DNA of 10,081 bases from an uncultured Nitrospira sp. (GCA_946479785.1 CAMLHQ010000104.1:1-10081); one strand, 5' to 3'; numbered from the stretch's first letter, positions 1-6,761 are shown. Numbers and translations: made by a program. Notes: generated by a model from the sequence alone, not told the origin.

Positions 1-1
1 G

Positions 2-100
2 ATCGGAGTCAGTAAAGCTGTAATGACCAGAGACATAATGAGAAAGACAAGAGGCGACACGCCAGTCTTAGTCATTGCGGGGCATCTTGCCACTTCTTAA
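2..100 (+). CDS. C-terminal tail of an unidentified ORF, cut by the left edge
   Basis: Frame 2 is open from the first bases of the window and ends at the TAA at 98-100. It would encode about 32 residues, with a basic stretch (MTRDIMRKTRGD) followed by a hydrophobic end (TPVLVIAGHLATS). The composition looks protein-like, but 32 open codons can occur by chance and I recognise no family. Bases 54-72 within it closely match the intergenic repeat family seen elsewhere in the window. The last residues may therefore be read from a repeat remnant rather than from an ancestral gene end. A real gene would have to continue to the left of the window. Confidence 0.35.
   Translation: MGVSKAVMTRDIMRKTRGDTPVLVIAGHLATS
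54..72 (+). repeat. 19-bp remnant of the dispersed intergenic repeat family
   Basis: GCGACACGCCAGTCTTAGT matches bases 6677-6695 of the long repeat copy at 18 of 19 positions, in the same orientation. The flanks on both sides do not match, so only a fragment is present. A match this long is unlikely by chance in 10 kb, but the fragment is short. Confidence 0.45.
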
Positions 101-257
101 CCACGACTACTTTGGAGTGAAACTGATGAAGTTTTAGAGATGTCCAGATGTGCAATTACCGTCCCCTCATTGCACTCTGCCGTGACCGGTGTAAGGAACA
201 AACTGGACCAATACCAGTTGATTTTGAACCATCCATGAATTACTCGTTTTACCAATA

Positions 258-287
258 CAAAAACCTCAATAATTATTGAGGTTTTTG
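258..287. terminator. Perfect 30-bp palindrome, likely bidirectional terminator
   Basis: Two 15-base arms (left arm CAAAAACCTCAATAA, right arm TTATTGAGGTTTTTG) are exact reverse complements with no spacer. In RNA this folds as a CCTC/GAGG-based stem with an AT-rich top, followed by a run of five T in both orientations. That is the layout of a bidirectional Rho-independent terminator. It lies between the left-edge ORF tail and the cyclase gene and would insulate the latter. The stem is short in GC, so strength is uncertain. A small hairpin AACTGG/CCAGTT (201-219) lies upstream; I see nothing else in 101-350. Confidence 0.6.
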
Positions 288-354
288 ATCCATCCTAAAA
301 CTTGCAGGATCACCGTCTTCTAGCTGGGACAGTTGCACCGATAAAGCCCCCCGA

Positions 355-383
355 TTGATCGGACGGGACAGGTTTTCTAAAAT
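355..383 (+). promoter_or_regulatory. Predicted sigma-70-type promoter of the cyclase gene
   Basis: TTGATC (355-360) and TAAAAT (378-383) are separated by 17 bp, a good match to -35/-10 spacing. The expected transcription start falls at about 389-391, on or next to the ATG at 390. No Shine-Dalgarno sequence sits at normal distance from that ATG, so the message may be leaderless. Prediction from sequence only. Confidence 0.4.
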
Positions 384-389
384 GGCGCG

Positions 390-2249
390 ATGCCAGCTCC
401 CCGCCTGAAGCAATTTGCCGTCGCTGCCCTTCTCTCGCTCCTGGTGGGTAGTCTCTTAAGCGCTGCGTTTCTCAGTGGGCTGTTCGCCAACGCTCAATTG
501 CGCGGCACCGACTTTCTCTTCACTGATCAGACCGAAAGTTTCTCCGGAGCCATTGTGATCGTCGGCATCGACCAGCGGAGCTATCGTGAGATGCTGCCCC
601 GACACGGACCGCTCGTTGGATGGTCGCGGGCGCTCTATGCGCAGGCGATCGATCGGTTGCGGGCTGCCGGCGCCCGTGTCATCGCCCTGGACTTGTTTTT
701 CGATGCTCCCGGAGTGGACGACTCCGGCCTGATCGACGCCATCTCGCGTGCCGGCAACGTCGTCTTTCCCGTGGAGGGGCAGGGCCCTGGCACCTTCCAC
801 CCCCGCCCTGGCGTCGTCCAGGCCTTTGACGTCTTCGTCCGGGCCACGCCGCGCATCGCCGCGACAGCCGTCGCCGAGGGATCCGTCAATGTCACGACGG
901 ATCGCGATACCGTTGTCCGTAGTCTTCCGCTCCTGCTTCAGTCGGGCGAGGGACTGCTTCCTTCTTTTTCTCTCGCCGTTATCTCCCAATTCATCCGACG
1001 GACCAATATTCTGGATCAAGATCCCACGAGCGCCATGATCTATGCAGCCGGCAGGACGATCCCGGTGGTGGACAACGGACGGATGCTGATCAATTTTTCC
1101 GGTCCGCCGTCGTCTCCCGGCGGGAGCGGAAGTTTTCCGATCGTACCGTTTGTGGACGTCATCAGCGGATCGTTTGACGAGAGTCTCGTTCGGGACAAGA
1201 TTGTGCTACTGGGCCTGACCATTCGCGGCATCGATGAGTTTGCCACACCGACGACTTCCGCAACGCGCATGTGGGGCGTTGAAGTCCAGGCGAGCGCCGT
1301 CGACACCTTGCTGGCGGAACGATACTTGACGCCCGCGTCTCGAGCGACAAGTGTTTTACTGATCTATGCCGCCGCATTGACGGGTGCCATCTTCGCCGCC
1401 GCCGCGCGCCCGCTCAACGGAATTGGCGGCGTGGCGGCATGGTCGCTCCTCTATCTGATCGCGGGCAGCCTCTCGTTCGACAGAGGCGTGCTCCTCAACA
1501 TGGTCTATCCTTTGGTAGCGGTGCTCCTGGGGTTCACAGCGACCCAAGCCTATCGGATTTTCTTTGAGCAAGCTCAACGGCAACTGGTTCAGGACCTGAT
1601 GTCCCGCTATCTCTCGCCTTCGGTCAGCCAGTGGGTGCTTCAACAGCCCGAACAGCTCAAGCTCGGCGGAGAAACCAGGGTCATGACCGTGCTGTTCTGC
1701 GACCTCCGAGGATTCACAACGCTCTCCCGCTCCGTGGATCCGCACCTCCTGGTGTCCTTCATGAACGATTTCATGACGGCCATGACGGACATTATCTTCC
1801 GTCACGACGGCGTGCTGGACAAATATATCGGGGACGAAGTGATGGCCTTCTGGAATGCTCCTCGAGAACAGCCGGACCATGCGGGTCTTGCCTGTCAGGC
1901 AGCGCTCGAGATGGTCCGCGAGCTGGACGGTCTGAAGGCCTCATGGTCGCACCGCGGGCTCCCACCTCTCGACATCGGGGTGGGCATCAATACTGGTCCC
2001 ATGGTGGTCGGGAACATGGGCTCGCGGGAACGGCTGGCCTACACAGTAATCGGAGACGCGGTGAACGTCGCTTCGCGCCTGCAGAATTTGAATAAGCAAT
2101 TCGGCACCCGCGTGCTCACGACCGAGAGCACACGGAAGGTAGCAGGGGGCCGGTTCTTGTATCGGGCGATTGATCAGGTGACGCTGAGAGGGCATGACGA
2201 GCCGCTCACAGTCTATGAGCTGCTGGGGCAGGATTTGTCTATCCCATGA
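390..2249 (+). CDS. CHASE2-domain adenylate/guanylate cyclase, membrane-bound
   Basis: A class III nucleotide cyclase joined to an extracytoplasmic sensor, predicted to make cyclic nucleotide (probably cAMP) in response to an envelope signal. Residues 7-30 form an N-terminal membrane segment. Residues about 40-310 resemble the CHASE2 sensor. Three hydrophobic segments follow (about 320-340, 345-363, 367-390), a usual CHASE2 arrangement. A linker with RYLSPSVSQWVL leads into the cyclase domain (about 428-610). Visible catalytic residues are the metal-binding Asp438 (FCDLRGFT) and Asp482 (KYIGDEVMAFW), the purine-selecting Lys478 and Asp556 (VIGDAVNVASR), and the transition-state pair Asn559/Arg563. 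The set is complete, so the enzyme should be active, and the Lys/Asp pair favours ATP. The ATG at 390 is chosen because the first membrane segment begins seven residues later; it lacks a clear ribosome site. The gene converges on the FecR-domain gene with a 26-bp gap. Confidence 0.93.
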   Translation: MPAPRLKQFAVAALLSLLVGSLLSAAFLSGLFANAQLRGTDFLFTDQTESFSGAIVIVGIDQRSYREMLPRHGPLVGWSRALYAQAIDRLRAAGARVIALDLFFDAPGVDDSGLIDAISRAGNVVFPVEGQGPGTFHPRPGVVQAFDVFVRATPRIAATAVAEGSVNVTTDRDTVVRSLPLLLQSGEGLLPSFSLAVISQFIRRTNILDQDPTSAMIYAAGRTIPVVDNGRMLINFSGPPSSPGGSGSFPIVPFVDVISGSFDESLVRDKIVLLGLTIRGIDEFATPTTSATRMWGVEVQASAVDTLLAERYLTPASRATSVLLIYAAALTGAIFAAAARPLNGIGGVAAWSLLYLIAGSLSFDRGVLLNMVYPLVAVLLGFTATQAYRIFFEQAQRQLVQDLMSRYLSPSVSQWVLQQPEQLKLGGETRVMTVLFCDLRGFTTLSRSVDPHLLVSFMNDFMTAMTDIIFRHDGVLDKYIGDEVMAFWNAPREQPDHAGLACQAALEMVRELDGLKASWSHRGLPPLDIGVGINTGPMVVGNMGSRERLAYTVIGDAVNVASRLQNLNKQFGTRVLTTESTRKVAGGRFLYRAIDQVTLRGHDEPLTVYELLGQDLSIP

Positions 2250-2275
2250 ACAGAATGCCGACAACCCAGTCCTGG

Positions 2276-3352
2276 CTAGGGCTTCTCCAAGACTCCGACC
2301 TTGCCGGGAAGCTGCAGGTCCGTGGATTCTAGCGGTCCGATCATGACGCCCGACACTTTTGCGGTTTTTGCGTCGTTGGTCATGCCTTCCAGCTGCTGTG
2401 TCAGCTGGGCCGTGAGCCGAGCGCCCCGTTGTAATGTGCCACTCACTTGATGTTGGTCGACAGGCACGCCCTTGTAGAGCGCACCGATGCGGATCAGAAA
2501 CGGGCCGTCCTGTTCCCCCTGAAGAATCAGGGTAAAGGGTCCCGACACGCCGGCTGGCACTTCCACCACCCGATGACCTTCGCCATCCATTCCTGTGTAG
2601 GATCCGAAAACCTGGTTCACGTCCGTGTCCGGGTCGGTAAAGCCCGCCATCCTGGCCCGGTCCGGCATGAGTATCACCGGCAGCACGGAGACCGGTGTCT
2701 CAACCCGCAAGGCGCTGTGATTGGAAAAGAACGCCTGCGGGTTAGACGGGGCCCCGGCCTTCACGATATCCATCTGACCCGGTTTCAATATTGCCCTGGC
2801 ACGGCCGGTGGGTTCGAGCACCCATAGATCACCCGCTCGGGTCCAGCAACTGAAGGTGTTGTCCGGCTCCTGACGCGCGCCGATCAAACCGTCATGCACG
2901 GTCGCCGTCGCCGTGTTTGACTGCAAAGAGAACGACGATTCCGGGTCGACCAGTTTTACAACGCGGGCCCATACGGTGCCCACGTTGACTCCGACGGTCA
3001 CGCGCGACCGTTTCTTGCCGACATCAGCTTGCTTGACCGTGACGTCTGATTCGGGCTGGACCGTGAGGGTGCTCCCGTCCAGGAAGGTGACAAGCGCGGT
3101 GGACTTCTTACCCGTCTGTACTCTTGTCCCGACGGTGACGGTCATGCCGTTTGATGCCGGTTTCGCGACCCCTCCTTCCGGCGGGATGACCTTGACCTCT
3201 CCAGCCAACACGCCCAGGATCGCGGATGCCGGTTCGCCGCCAAAGACCTGTACCGAAACCGCCAGGCTCCAAGTGCACGCAAGGATTGGTGCGAGCGTCC
3301 TCCACGATAGGAAAAAACCGGATCCGGCCCGGCGTGACGCGGCGACAGACAT
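2276..3352 (-). CDS. Secreted FecR-domain protein
   Basis: A 358-residue exported protein. Residues 1-39 carry a basic start and a hydrophobic stretch (LAPILACTWSLAVSVQVFGG) that reads as a signal peptide or membrane anchor. A FecR domain spans about residues 72-175, with the typical pattern VGTRVQTGKKSTALVTFLDGSTLTV, then VGTVWARVV and FSLQSNTATATV. The remaining 180 residues are not recognised. It lacks the FecR anti-sigma N-terminal region and no sigma-factor gene adjoins it, so it is unlikely to be a classical FecI/FecR regulator. FecR domains of this stand-alone kind are often found near CHASE2 cyclases (recalled, not checked), and here the cyclase is its convergent neighbour. The start is well supported: AAGGAGG at 3358-3364 lies about five bases ahead of the ATG. 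Its role may be periplasmic sensing or scaffolding (inference). Confidence 0.85.
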   Translation of the reverse strand: MSVAASRRAGSGFFLSWRTLAPILACTWSLAVSVQVFGGEPASAILGVLAGEVKVIPPEGGVAKPASNGMTVTVGTRVQTGKKSTALVTFLDGSTLTVQPESDVTVKQADVGKKRSRVTVGVNVGTVWARVVKLVDPESSFSLQSNTATATVHDGLIGARQEPDNTFSCWTRAGDLWVLEPTGRARAILKPGQMDIVKAGAPSNPQAFFSNHSALRVETPVSVLPVILMPDRARMAGFTDPDTDVNQVFGSYTGMDGEGHRVVEVPAGVSGPFTLILQGEQDGPFLIRIGALYKGVPVDQHQVSGTLQRGARLTAQLTQQLEGMTNDAKTAKVSGVMIGPLESTDLQLPGKVGVLEKP

Positions 3353-3389
3353 AGCAACCTCCTTGTGCAGAAGCCCGAAAGCAGACTCT

Positions 3390-3419
3390 ATTATCAGAGC
3401 GAATGCCCCACAAGATCAA
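3390..3419 (-). promoter_or_regulatory. Possible promoter in front of the FecR-domain gene
   Basis: On the minus strand TTGATC (3414-3419) and GATAAT (3390-3395) lie 18 bp apart, about 40 bases ahead of the FecR start codon. The -35 box matches at four of six positions and the -10 box at five of six. It overlaps the hairpin at 3403-3436. It would let the FecR-domain gene be transcribed independently of the upstream lipoprotein gene. Confidence 0.35.
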
Positions 3420-3436
3420 TCTACCCTGTGGGGCAT
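3403..3436 (-). terminator. Intercistronic stem-loop between lipoprotein and FecR genes
   Basis: ATGCCCCACA (3403-3412) and TGTGGGGCAT (3427-3436) form a perfect 10-bp GC-rich stem with a 14-base loop. It begins eight bases beyond the lipoprotein stop codon. No T-run follows on the minus strand, so it is not a textbook intrinsic terminator. It may be a partial terminator or protect the 3' end of the lipoprotein message. Confidence 0.45.
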
Positions 3437-3443
3437 CCCGGCA

Positions 3444-4376
3444 TCATGGTATCGGCTGTATGGGCTGCGGTTCGCCGTAAAGAAAGTCATCCATCATGAC
3501 GATGTCATGTGTCCCATCATCATTTGGCCCCGGCGCAGCATCCCCGCTCGTGATCCGGACTCGGGCGATGCGCGCGTCGGCAAAGACGACGCCGACGAAA
3601 GAAAGGCTTCCATCTCCTGGCGAGGCTGGGGCAGAGCTACTGAAGAGCAGCTCCCCATTGATACCGAAGCACTCGATGTGCGTGCTGGCTTTGCGGCCTC
3701 CGTTCGTATTGCCAGGCCCGCTCCCGTCTGGGAGGTCAACGTCCGTGAAAACCGCGCCGAAGCCGCTGACCTTTGCCGGCACAGTTCCATTGGAGCCGGG
3801 TACGAAGAACAGCGCCTCGGTGATGTTGCTGTCCACGGGGGTGAACAGCCGCAAAGGGCTGAAGGTACTAAAGATGGTGCCGTAGGTCGCATTGTTGAAG
3901 AGCGTGGCCAGGCCGCCTTGGGGCCCGCCCGAAGGGGGAGCCTGCGAAAGGCCTGTCCCCGGCGTGGTGAACTGGGCGCCGCGCGTGTTCAGGAATGTGT
4001 TGAATGGCGTGACAGGCGCTGTCGTCGTATCATTGTTGCCCCCGCCGTCCCAGTTGATTTCCCGGTGACCACTGTCCTTGGGAAGCGGCCCGGGCGCATT
4101 GCCGTTGTTTGTCGCCCCCATGGCAAGCCGGTACTGATCGACCGTGTTTTGAATCGAGGCGATGTTTGGCCCAGCAGCCTGGAACACAGTCGGCGCAACG
4201 AAAGCGGTGCCCGTACCCTGTTGTGCGGAAACTGCCCCGTTGCTGCCTTCTCCGCAACTCATCAAGGTCAATCCCATCCCCAATACAAAAACCAACTGGG
4301 CCGGTCTCAATACCTTCATGACCGTTCCCCGCTGCTTTCTTCTTGAAACCACAAGTATGTTGGTAAGTGTCTTCAT
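3444..4376 (-). CDS. Predicted lipoprotein with a conserved C-terminal domain of unknown function
   Basis: The protein has 310 residues from the ATG at 4376. Residues about 21-40 are a hydrophobic signal ending in LTLMSC, with Cys41 as the likely lipidated cysteine. A low-complexity Gly/Asn/Thr/Pro segment follows. Residues about 160-300 (FSPLRLFTPV, GFGAVFTDVD, LSFVGVVFADARIARVRI, MMDDFLYGEPQ) look like a beta-sandwich domain that I recall from many secreted hypothetical proteins; its function is unknown to me. Two starts are possible. ATG 4376 has a strong GGGAGGGA site six bases ahead but gives a long 40-residue leader. ATG 4319 (residue 20) gives a typical 21-residue lipoprotein signal with a weaker GGGGA. 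Both lie downstream of the predicted sigma-54 promoter at 4433-4447. It precedes the FecR-domain gene by 91 bp on the same strand, so the two may be partly co-transcribed. Confidence 0.8.
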   Translation of the reverse strand: MKTLTNILVVSRRKQRGTVMKVLRPAQLVFVLGMGLTLMSCGEGSNGAVSAQQGTGTAFVAPTVFQAAGPNIASIQNTVDQYRLAMGATNNGNAPGPLPKDSGHREINWDGGGNNDTTTAPVTPFNTFLNTRGAQFTTPGTGLSQAPPSGGPQGGLATLFNNATYGTIFSTFSPLRLFTPVDSNITEALFFVPGSNGTVPAKVSGFGAVFTDVDLPDGSGPGNTNGGRKASTHIECFGINGELLFSSSAPASPGDGSLSFVGVVFADARIARVRITSGDAAPGPNDDGTHDIVMMDDFLYGEPQPIQPIP

Positions 4377-4432
4377 GGCAATCCCTCCCGGTTAGAATTG
4401 TTTCACTCGGCTGCATCTGCTTCATCCGGATG

Positions 4433-4447
4433 GCAACGGCCATGCCA
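4433..4447 (-). promoter_or_regulatory. Sigma-54 (-24/-12) promoter for the lipoprotein gene
   Basis: The minus strand reads TGGCATGGCCGTTGC. Against the sigma-54 consensus TGGCACG-N4-TTGC only one of the eleven fixed positions differs (T for C), and the GG and GC pairs have the required 10-bp spacing. The expected start site is near 4421, giving a leader of about 45 bases before the ATG at 4376. The gene directly upstream encodes a sigma-54 activator, which adds contextual support. It is the only site this close to consensus that I found in the intergenic regions, on either strand. Confidence 0.65.
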
Positions 4448-4616
4448 CTTGCACAACGTTCAGCATGAGCAGACATTCACCCCTGATGAGTTGCACCGAG
4501 GAGCATGACGAAAGCAGCGGGATTCAATGGGGAAACCCACATCAAATCACAGAATGACCGGTTGAAGTTTGCCGCGGGATGAAAGCAGAGAAGCCAGCGG
4601 CGAGGTGTCTCTCTCC

Positions 4617-4653
4617 CTATCCGAAGAGATAACGTCTTATCAGAACAGATAAG
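4617..4653. promoter_or_regulatory. Tandem TATC-N6-GATA dyads, candidate enhancer for the sigma-54 activator
   Basis: Two inverted repeats stand side by side: CTATCCGAAGAGATAA (4617-4632) and TTATCAGAACAGATAA (4637-4652). They agree at 13 of 16 positions and their centres are exactly 20 bp apart, about two helical turns, so both present the same DNA face. The second extends to a perfect CTTATC-N6-GATAAG dyad (4636-4653). They lie about 200-225 bp upstream of the expected start of the sigma-54 promoter at 4433-4447, a normal distance for enhancer sites. Assignment to the neighbouring activator is inference. Confidence 0.55.
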
Positions 4654-4875
4654 GTGAAGGTCACGTCAGAATTGGCTCAGGAATGCGACGACAAGAACCC
4701 GTGACCCAAAAATGGAAGGTGGCATAACAAGTGGGGTGAGGTGATGAAATAAACCGCAGGCCATCTCCATCATCAACGAGGTCTGAAGCGTTTATGAGTC
4801 GCGGTCCTCGTCTGATGAAAACTCAGTTCCCCCATGGATTCGGCGGTGATCAACTCCTTGGGGTAACTTCGCAGA
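4654..4875. other. Intergenic DNA between enhancer-like site and activator stop codon
   Basis: I see no gene here. Two weak inverted repeats are present. GGTCACG (4659-4665) pairs with CGTGACC (4700-4706) across a 34-base loop. CATCAACGAGG (4771-4781) pairs with CCTCGTCTGATG (4806-4817) with a one-base bulge. The latter lies downstream of the activator stop codon on its strand but has no T-run, so it is at best a weak terminator. Confidence 0.3.
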
Positions 4876-6468
4876 TTACGAAATTCCCATTTGCTTGCAC
4901 AGACGAGACAGGTAGGTCGGCTGAAGCTGTAGAGCCTGAGCAGCTTTGGTTTTGCTTCCACGGGCTTTGGCAATAGCCTCTTGCAACCTCATGCGTTTGA
5001 AGTGCTCGACCGATTCGTGGAACGGAAGGGTCATCAGTTCTTCCGTGGGTCGGCCATTCGTCTCCACTGCCTCGAGGGTCAAGTCATCCACAGAAATAGC
5101 ATCCCCGCTCGCGAGAACCACCGCTCGTTCGATGACGTTGGCCAGCTCGCGCACGTTTCCAGGCCAGTCATATTGACGCAACGCTTCAATGGCCTTTGGG
5201 TCAATGGTCAAGTGTGGACGCTTCATGTCTTTGGCATACCGGCCAACAAAAAACCTCGCAAGCGCTGGAATGTCTTCCCGTCGCTCACGCAGAGGCGGAA
5301 TCGTCACGCTGACGACGTTCAAGCGAAAGAACAAGTCTTTCCGAAATCGGCCGTCTTTGATGGCCTCCTTCAGGTCTTGGTTCGTCGCTGCGATAACCCG
5401 AACGTCCACTTTGATGGGTTGTGTCCCTCCTACACGATCAAACTCCCGATCTTGCAAGACGCGAAGCCACTTCGCCTGCAGATTCGTCTTCATATCGCCA
5501 ATTTCATCGAGAAAGATCGTTCCGCCTTGAGCGACTTCCAACAAACCCTTCTTTTGTTGATGGGCGCCGGTGAAGGCGCCTTTTTCGTGCCCGAACAATT
5601 CGCTTTCAAGCAACTGATCCGACAACGCAACACAGTTGACGGCCACAAATGGTTTACTCGCCCGAGGACTCCAGTTATGGACGGATCGAGCCAGGATTTC
5701 CTTTCCCACGCCGCTTTCTCCGAGCAACAATACCGTGCTATTGCTACGGGCCGCCCTTCGTAACGTCTCCACCACTTCACGCATACGAGGGCTCTCCACA
5801 ATCAGTGTCCGATATCGTTCTTCTACTGACCCCTTGAGTATCTGGCTTTCATCTCGCATCGTGGCCACTAACTCGGCATTCCTCAATGCCACGGAGGCGA
5901 ATGACCCAAACACCGACAAGAGTTCCAAATCCGATTGATCGAATTGTTTTGCCTTGGCCGTGTTGAGTATTTCAAGCACGCCCACAATTTGTTCGTGGTC
6001 CATCAAAGGCACGGCAAGAATTGAACGGGTTTGAAACCCTGTTAGTTTGTCCACAGCTGGAAAATACCGGGGATCATGCTTGGCGTCATTGACGATCAGA
6101 CTCTTTCGATTCTTCGCAACCCATCCTGCGATGCCTTCACCAATGTTCATGCGAAGTTCCTTGATTTCGCCGCTTACCGGGCCTGTCACCACGCTTAGCA
6201 TGAGTTGTTCACCTGTTGGATCGATCAAGAACAGACTGCTAGCTTCACATTCAAGAAGTTCCGTCACCGAGGTAACAATCAGTTTAAGTAGGGACGGAAG
6301 ATCGACCGAGGAGGTCAGAAGACGACTGATGGCCAAGAGTGCCGAAAGTTGTTCTCGAGAAGGCCGAAATGAAGGATCCATCAAGCAAACCAAACGCAGT
6401 GATGAAGCGGGCGAGGAGTCTCTTAAGGGGGGTATTCTAACAGCGGCAATTTTCACTGACAATCCCAC
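4876..6468 (-). CDS. GAF-domain sigma-54-dependent activator (AAA+, Fis-type HTH)
   Basis: An enhancer-binding protein of the NtrC/FhlA/NorR class that remodels sigma-54 RNA polymerase by ATP hydrolysis. Numbering is for the 530-residue reading frame. A GAF sensor domain covers about 45-200. The AAA+ domain covers about 215-445, with Walker A GESGVGKE (240-247), the sigma-54 contact loop GAFTGA (287-292) and Walker [12 protein letters not shown] (305-315). The C-terminus (about 490-530) is a Fis-type helix-turn-helix ([25 protein letters not shown]). The GAF ligand is not evident; there is no receiver domain, so no obvious kinase partner. The frame opens at a GTG at 6468, but a predicted promoter at 6434-6462 overlaps residues 3-12. 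The true start is probably Met30 (ATG at 6379-6381), giving about 501 residues, although no clear ribosome site precedes it. By eye the gene is less GC-rich than its neighbours. It lies upstream of the lipoprotein gene and its sigma-54 promoter, the likely target. Confidence 0.92.
   Translation of the reverse strand: MGLSVKIAAVRIPPLRDSSPASSLRLVCLMDPSFRPSREQLSALLAISRLLTSSVDLPSLLKLIVTSVTELLECEASSLFLIDPTGEQLMLSVVTGPVSGEIKELRMNIGEGIAGWVAKNRKSLIVNDAKHDPRYFPAVDKLTGFQTRSILAVPLMDHEQIVGVLEILNTAKAKQFDQSDLELLSVFGSFASVALRNAELVATMRDESQILKGSVEERYRTLIVESPRMREVVETLRRAARSNSTVLLLGESGVGKEILARSVHNWSPRASKPFVAVNCVALSDQLLESELFGHEKGAFTGAHQQKKGLLEVAQGGTIFLDEIGDMKTNLQAKWLRVLQDREFDRVGGTQPIKVDVRVIAATNQDLKEAIKDGRFRKDLFFRLNVVSVTIPPLRERREDIPALARFFVGRYAKDMKRPHLTIDPKAIEALRQYDWPGNVRELANVIERAVVLASGDAISVDDLTLEAVETNGRPTEELMTLPFHESVEHFKRMRLQEAIAKARGSKTKAAQALQLQPTYLSRLCKQMGIS
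6434..6462 (-). promoter_or_regulatory. Predicted sigma-70-type promoter of the sigma-54 activator
   Basis: On the minus strand TTGTCA (6457-6462) and TAGAAT (6434-6439) are separated by exactly 17 bp. The expected start is near 6427, inside the longest open frame but 46 bases ahead of the internal ATG at 6379-6381. This argues for the shorter protein start. Confidence 0.5.
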
Positions 6469-6612
6469 AACGAGAAGGAAAAGAACGATTATTCAAGTGG
6501 TGTGTGTTCCAGTGAACCGGAAGCAGAAACTCGTTGGAGGAATCGTCTGGCCCGACGGTGAGTCAGTAGAGAAGCTGCGCCTTTGTTCAATGGGTCATGC
6601 ATCAAGTCCTCT

Positions 6613-6751
6613 CATCGACATCGACAGCCCCGGCTGTCCCTTCGATGCCGGCTGGGCTTCGGCGGAATCGCGAATTGCGACACGCCGGTCTTAGTGGGCC
6701 TGGCTCTTTGCGTTTATCGCCTTCAAGGGTAATCCCTAGTTCACCCACATC
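6613..6751 (+). repeat. Long copy A of the dispersed intergenic repeat
   Basis: This 139-bp segment aligns with 9944-10081 at about 92% by hand count: ten substitutions and one single-base gap. The last 57 bases, from 6695 on, differ only by that gap. It contains a GACAGCC-CC-GGCTGTC hairpin (6623-6638), a GCCGGC box that can pair with GCCGGT further on, and an AGGG-TAAT-CCCT mini-hairpin near the end. No plausible reading frame runs through it in both copies. The rest of 6469-6871 holds the 39-bp direct repeats at 6762-6817 and nothing else I can name. Confidence 0.85.
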
Positions 6752-6761
6752 TATGGCAGGA

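Noticed and set aside
456..1019. 187-codon open frame on the minus strand within the cyclase gene
   Set aside because: It overlaps the conserved CHASE2 coding region and its translation is charged and featureless.
2808..2825. GGTTCGAGC-like T-loop suggesting a tRNA
   Set aside because: It lies inside the FecR-domain coding sequence and no acceptor or anticodon stems can be formed around it.
2913..4346. 477-codon open frame on the plus strand opposite the FecR and lipoprotein genes
   Set aside because: It is an antisense shadow. The minus-strand genes have signal sequences, domains and ribosome sites, while this frame shows low-complexity Arg/Ala/Pro-rich sequence with no domain.
4540..4562. 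TGTGA-like half-site upstream of the lipoprotein gene as a CRP site linked to the cyclase
   Set aside because: Only one half matches. The opposite half lacks TCACA, so there is no real dyad.
4505..4582. 25-codon ORF on the plus strand with GAGGAG just ahead of its ATG
   Set aside because: The GAGGAG ends one base before the ATG, too close to work as a ribosome site. The product has no recognisable character and lies in the proposed regulatory gap.
4723..4745. TGGCATAACAAGTGG on the plus strand as a sigma-54 promoter
   Set aside because: There is no GC pair at the -12 position, and no plus-strand gene follows.
4981..5763. 260-codon open frame on the plus strand opposite the sigma-54 activator
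   Set aside because: The minus strand encodes all AAA+ motifs here. The plus frame is their mirror, with no domain and no start signal.
6613..6751. Repeat as an integron attC site
   Set aside because: There is no paired GTTRRRY/RYYYAAC core site at the ends and no integrase gene in the window.
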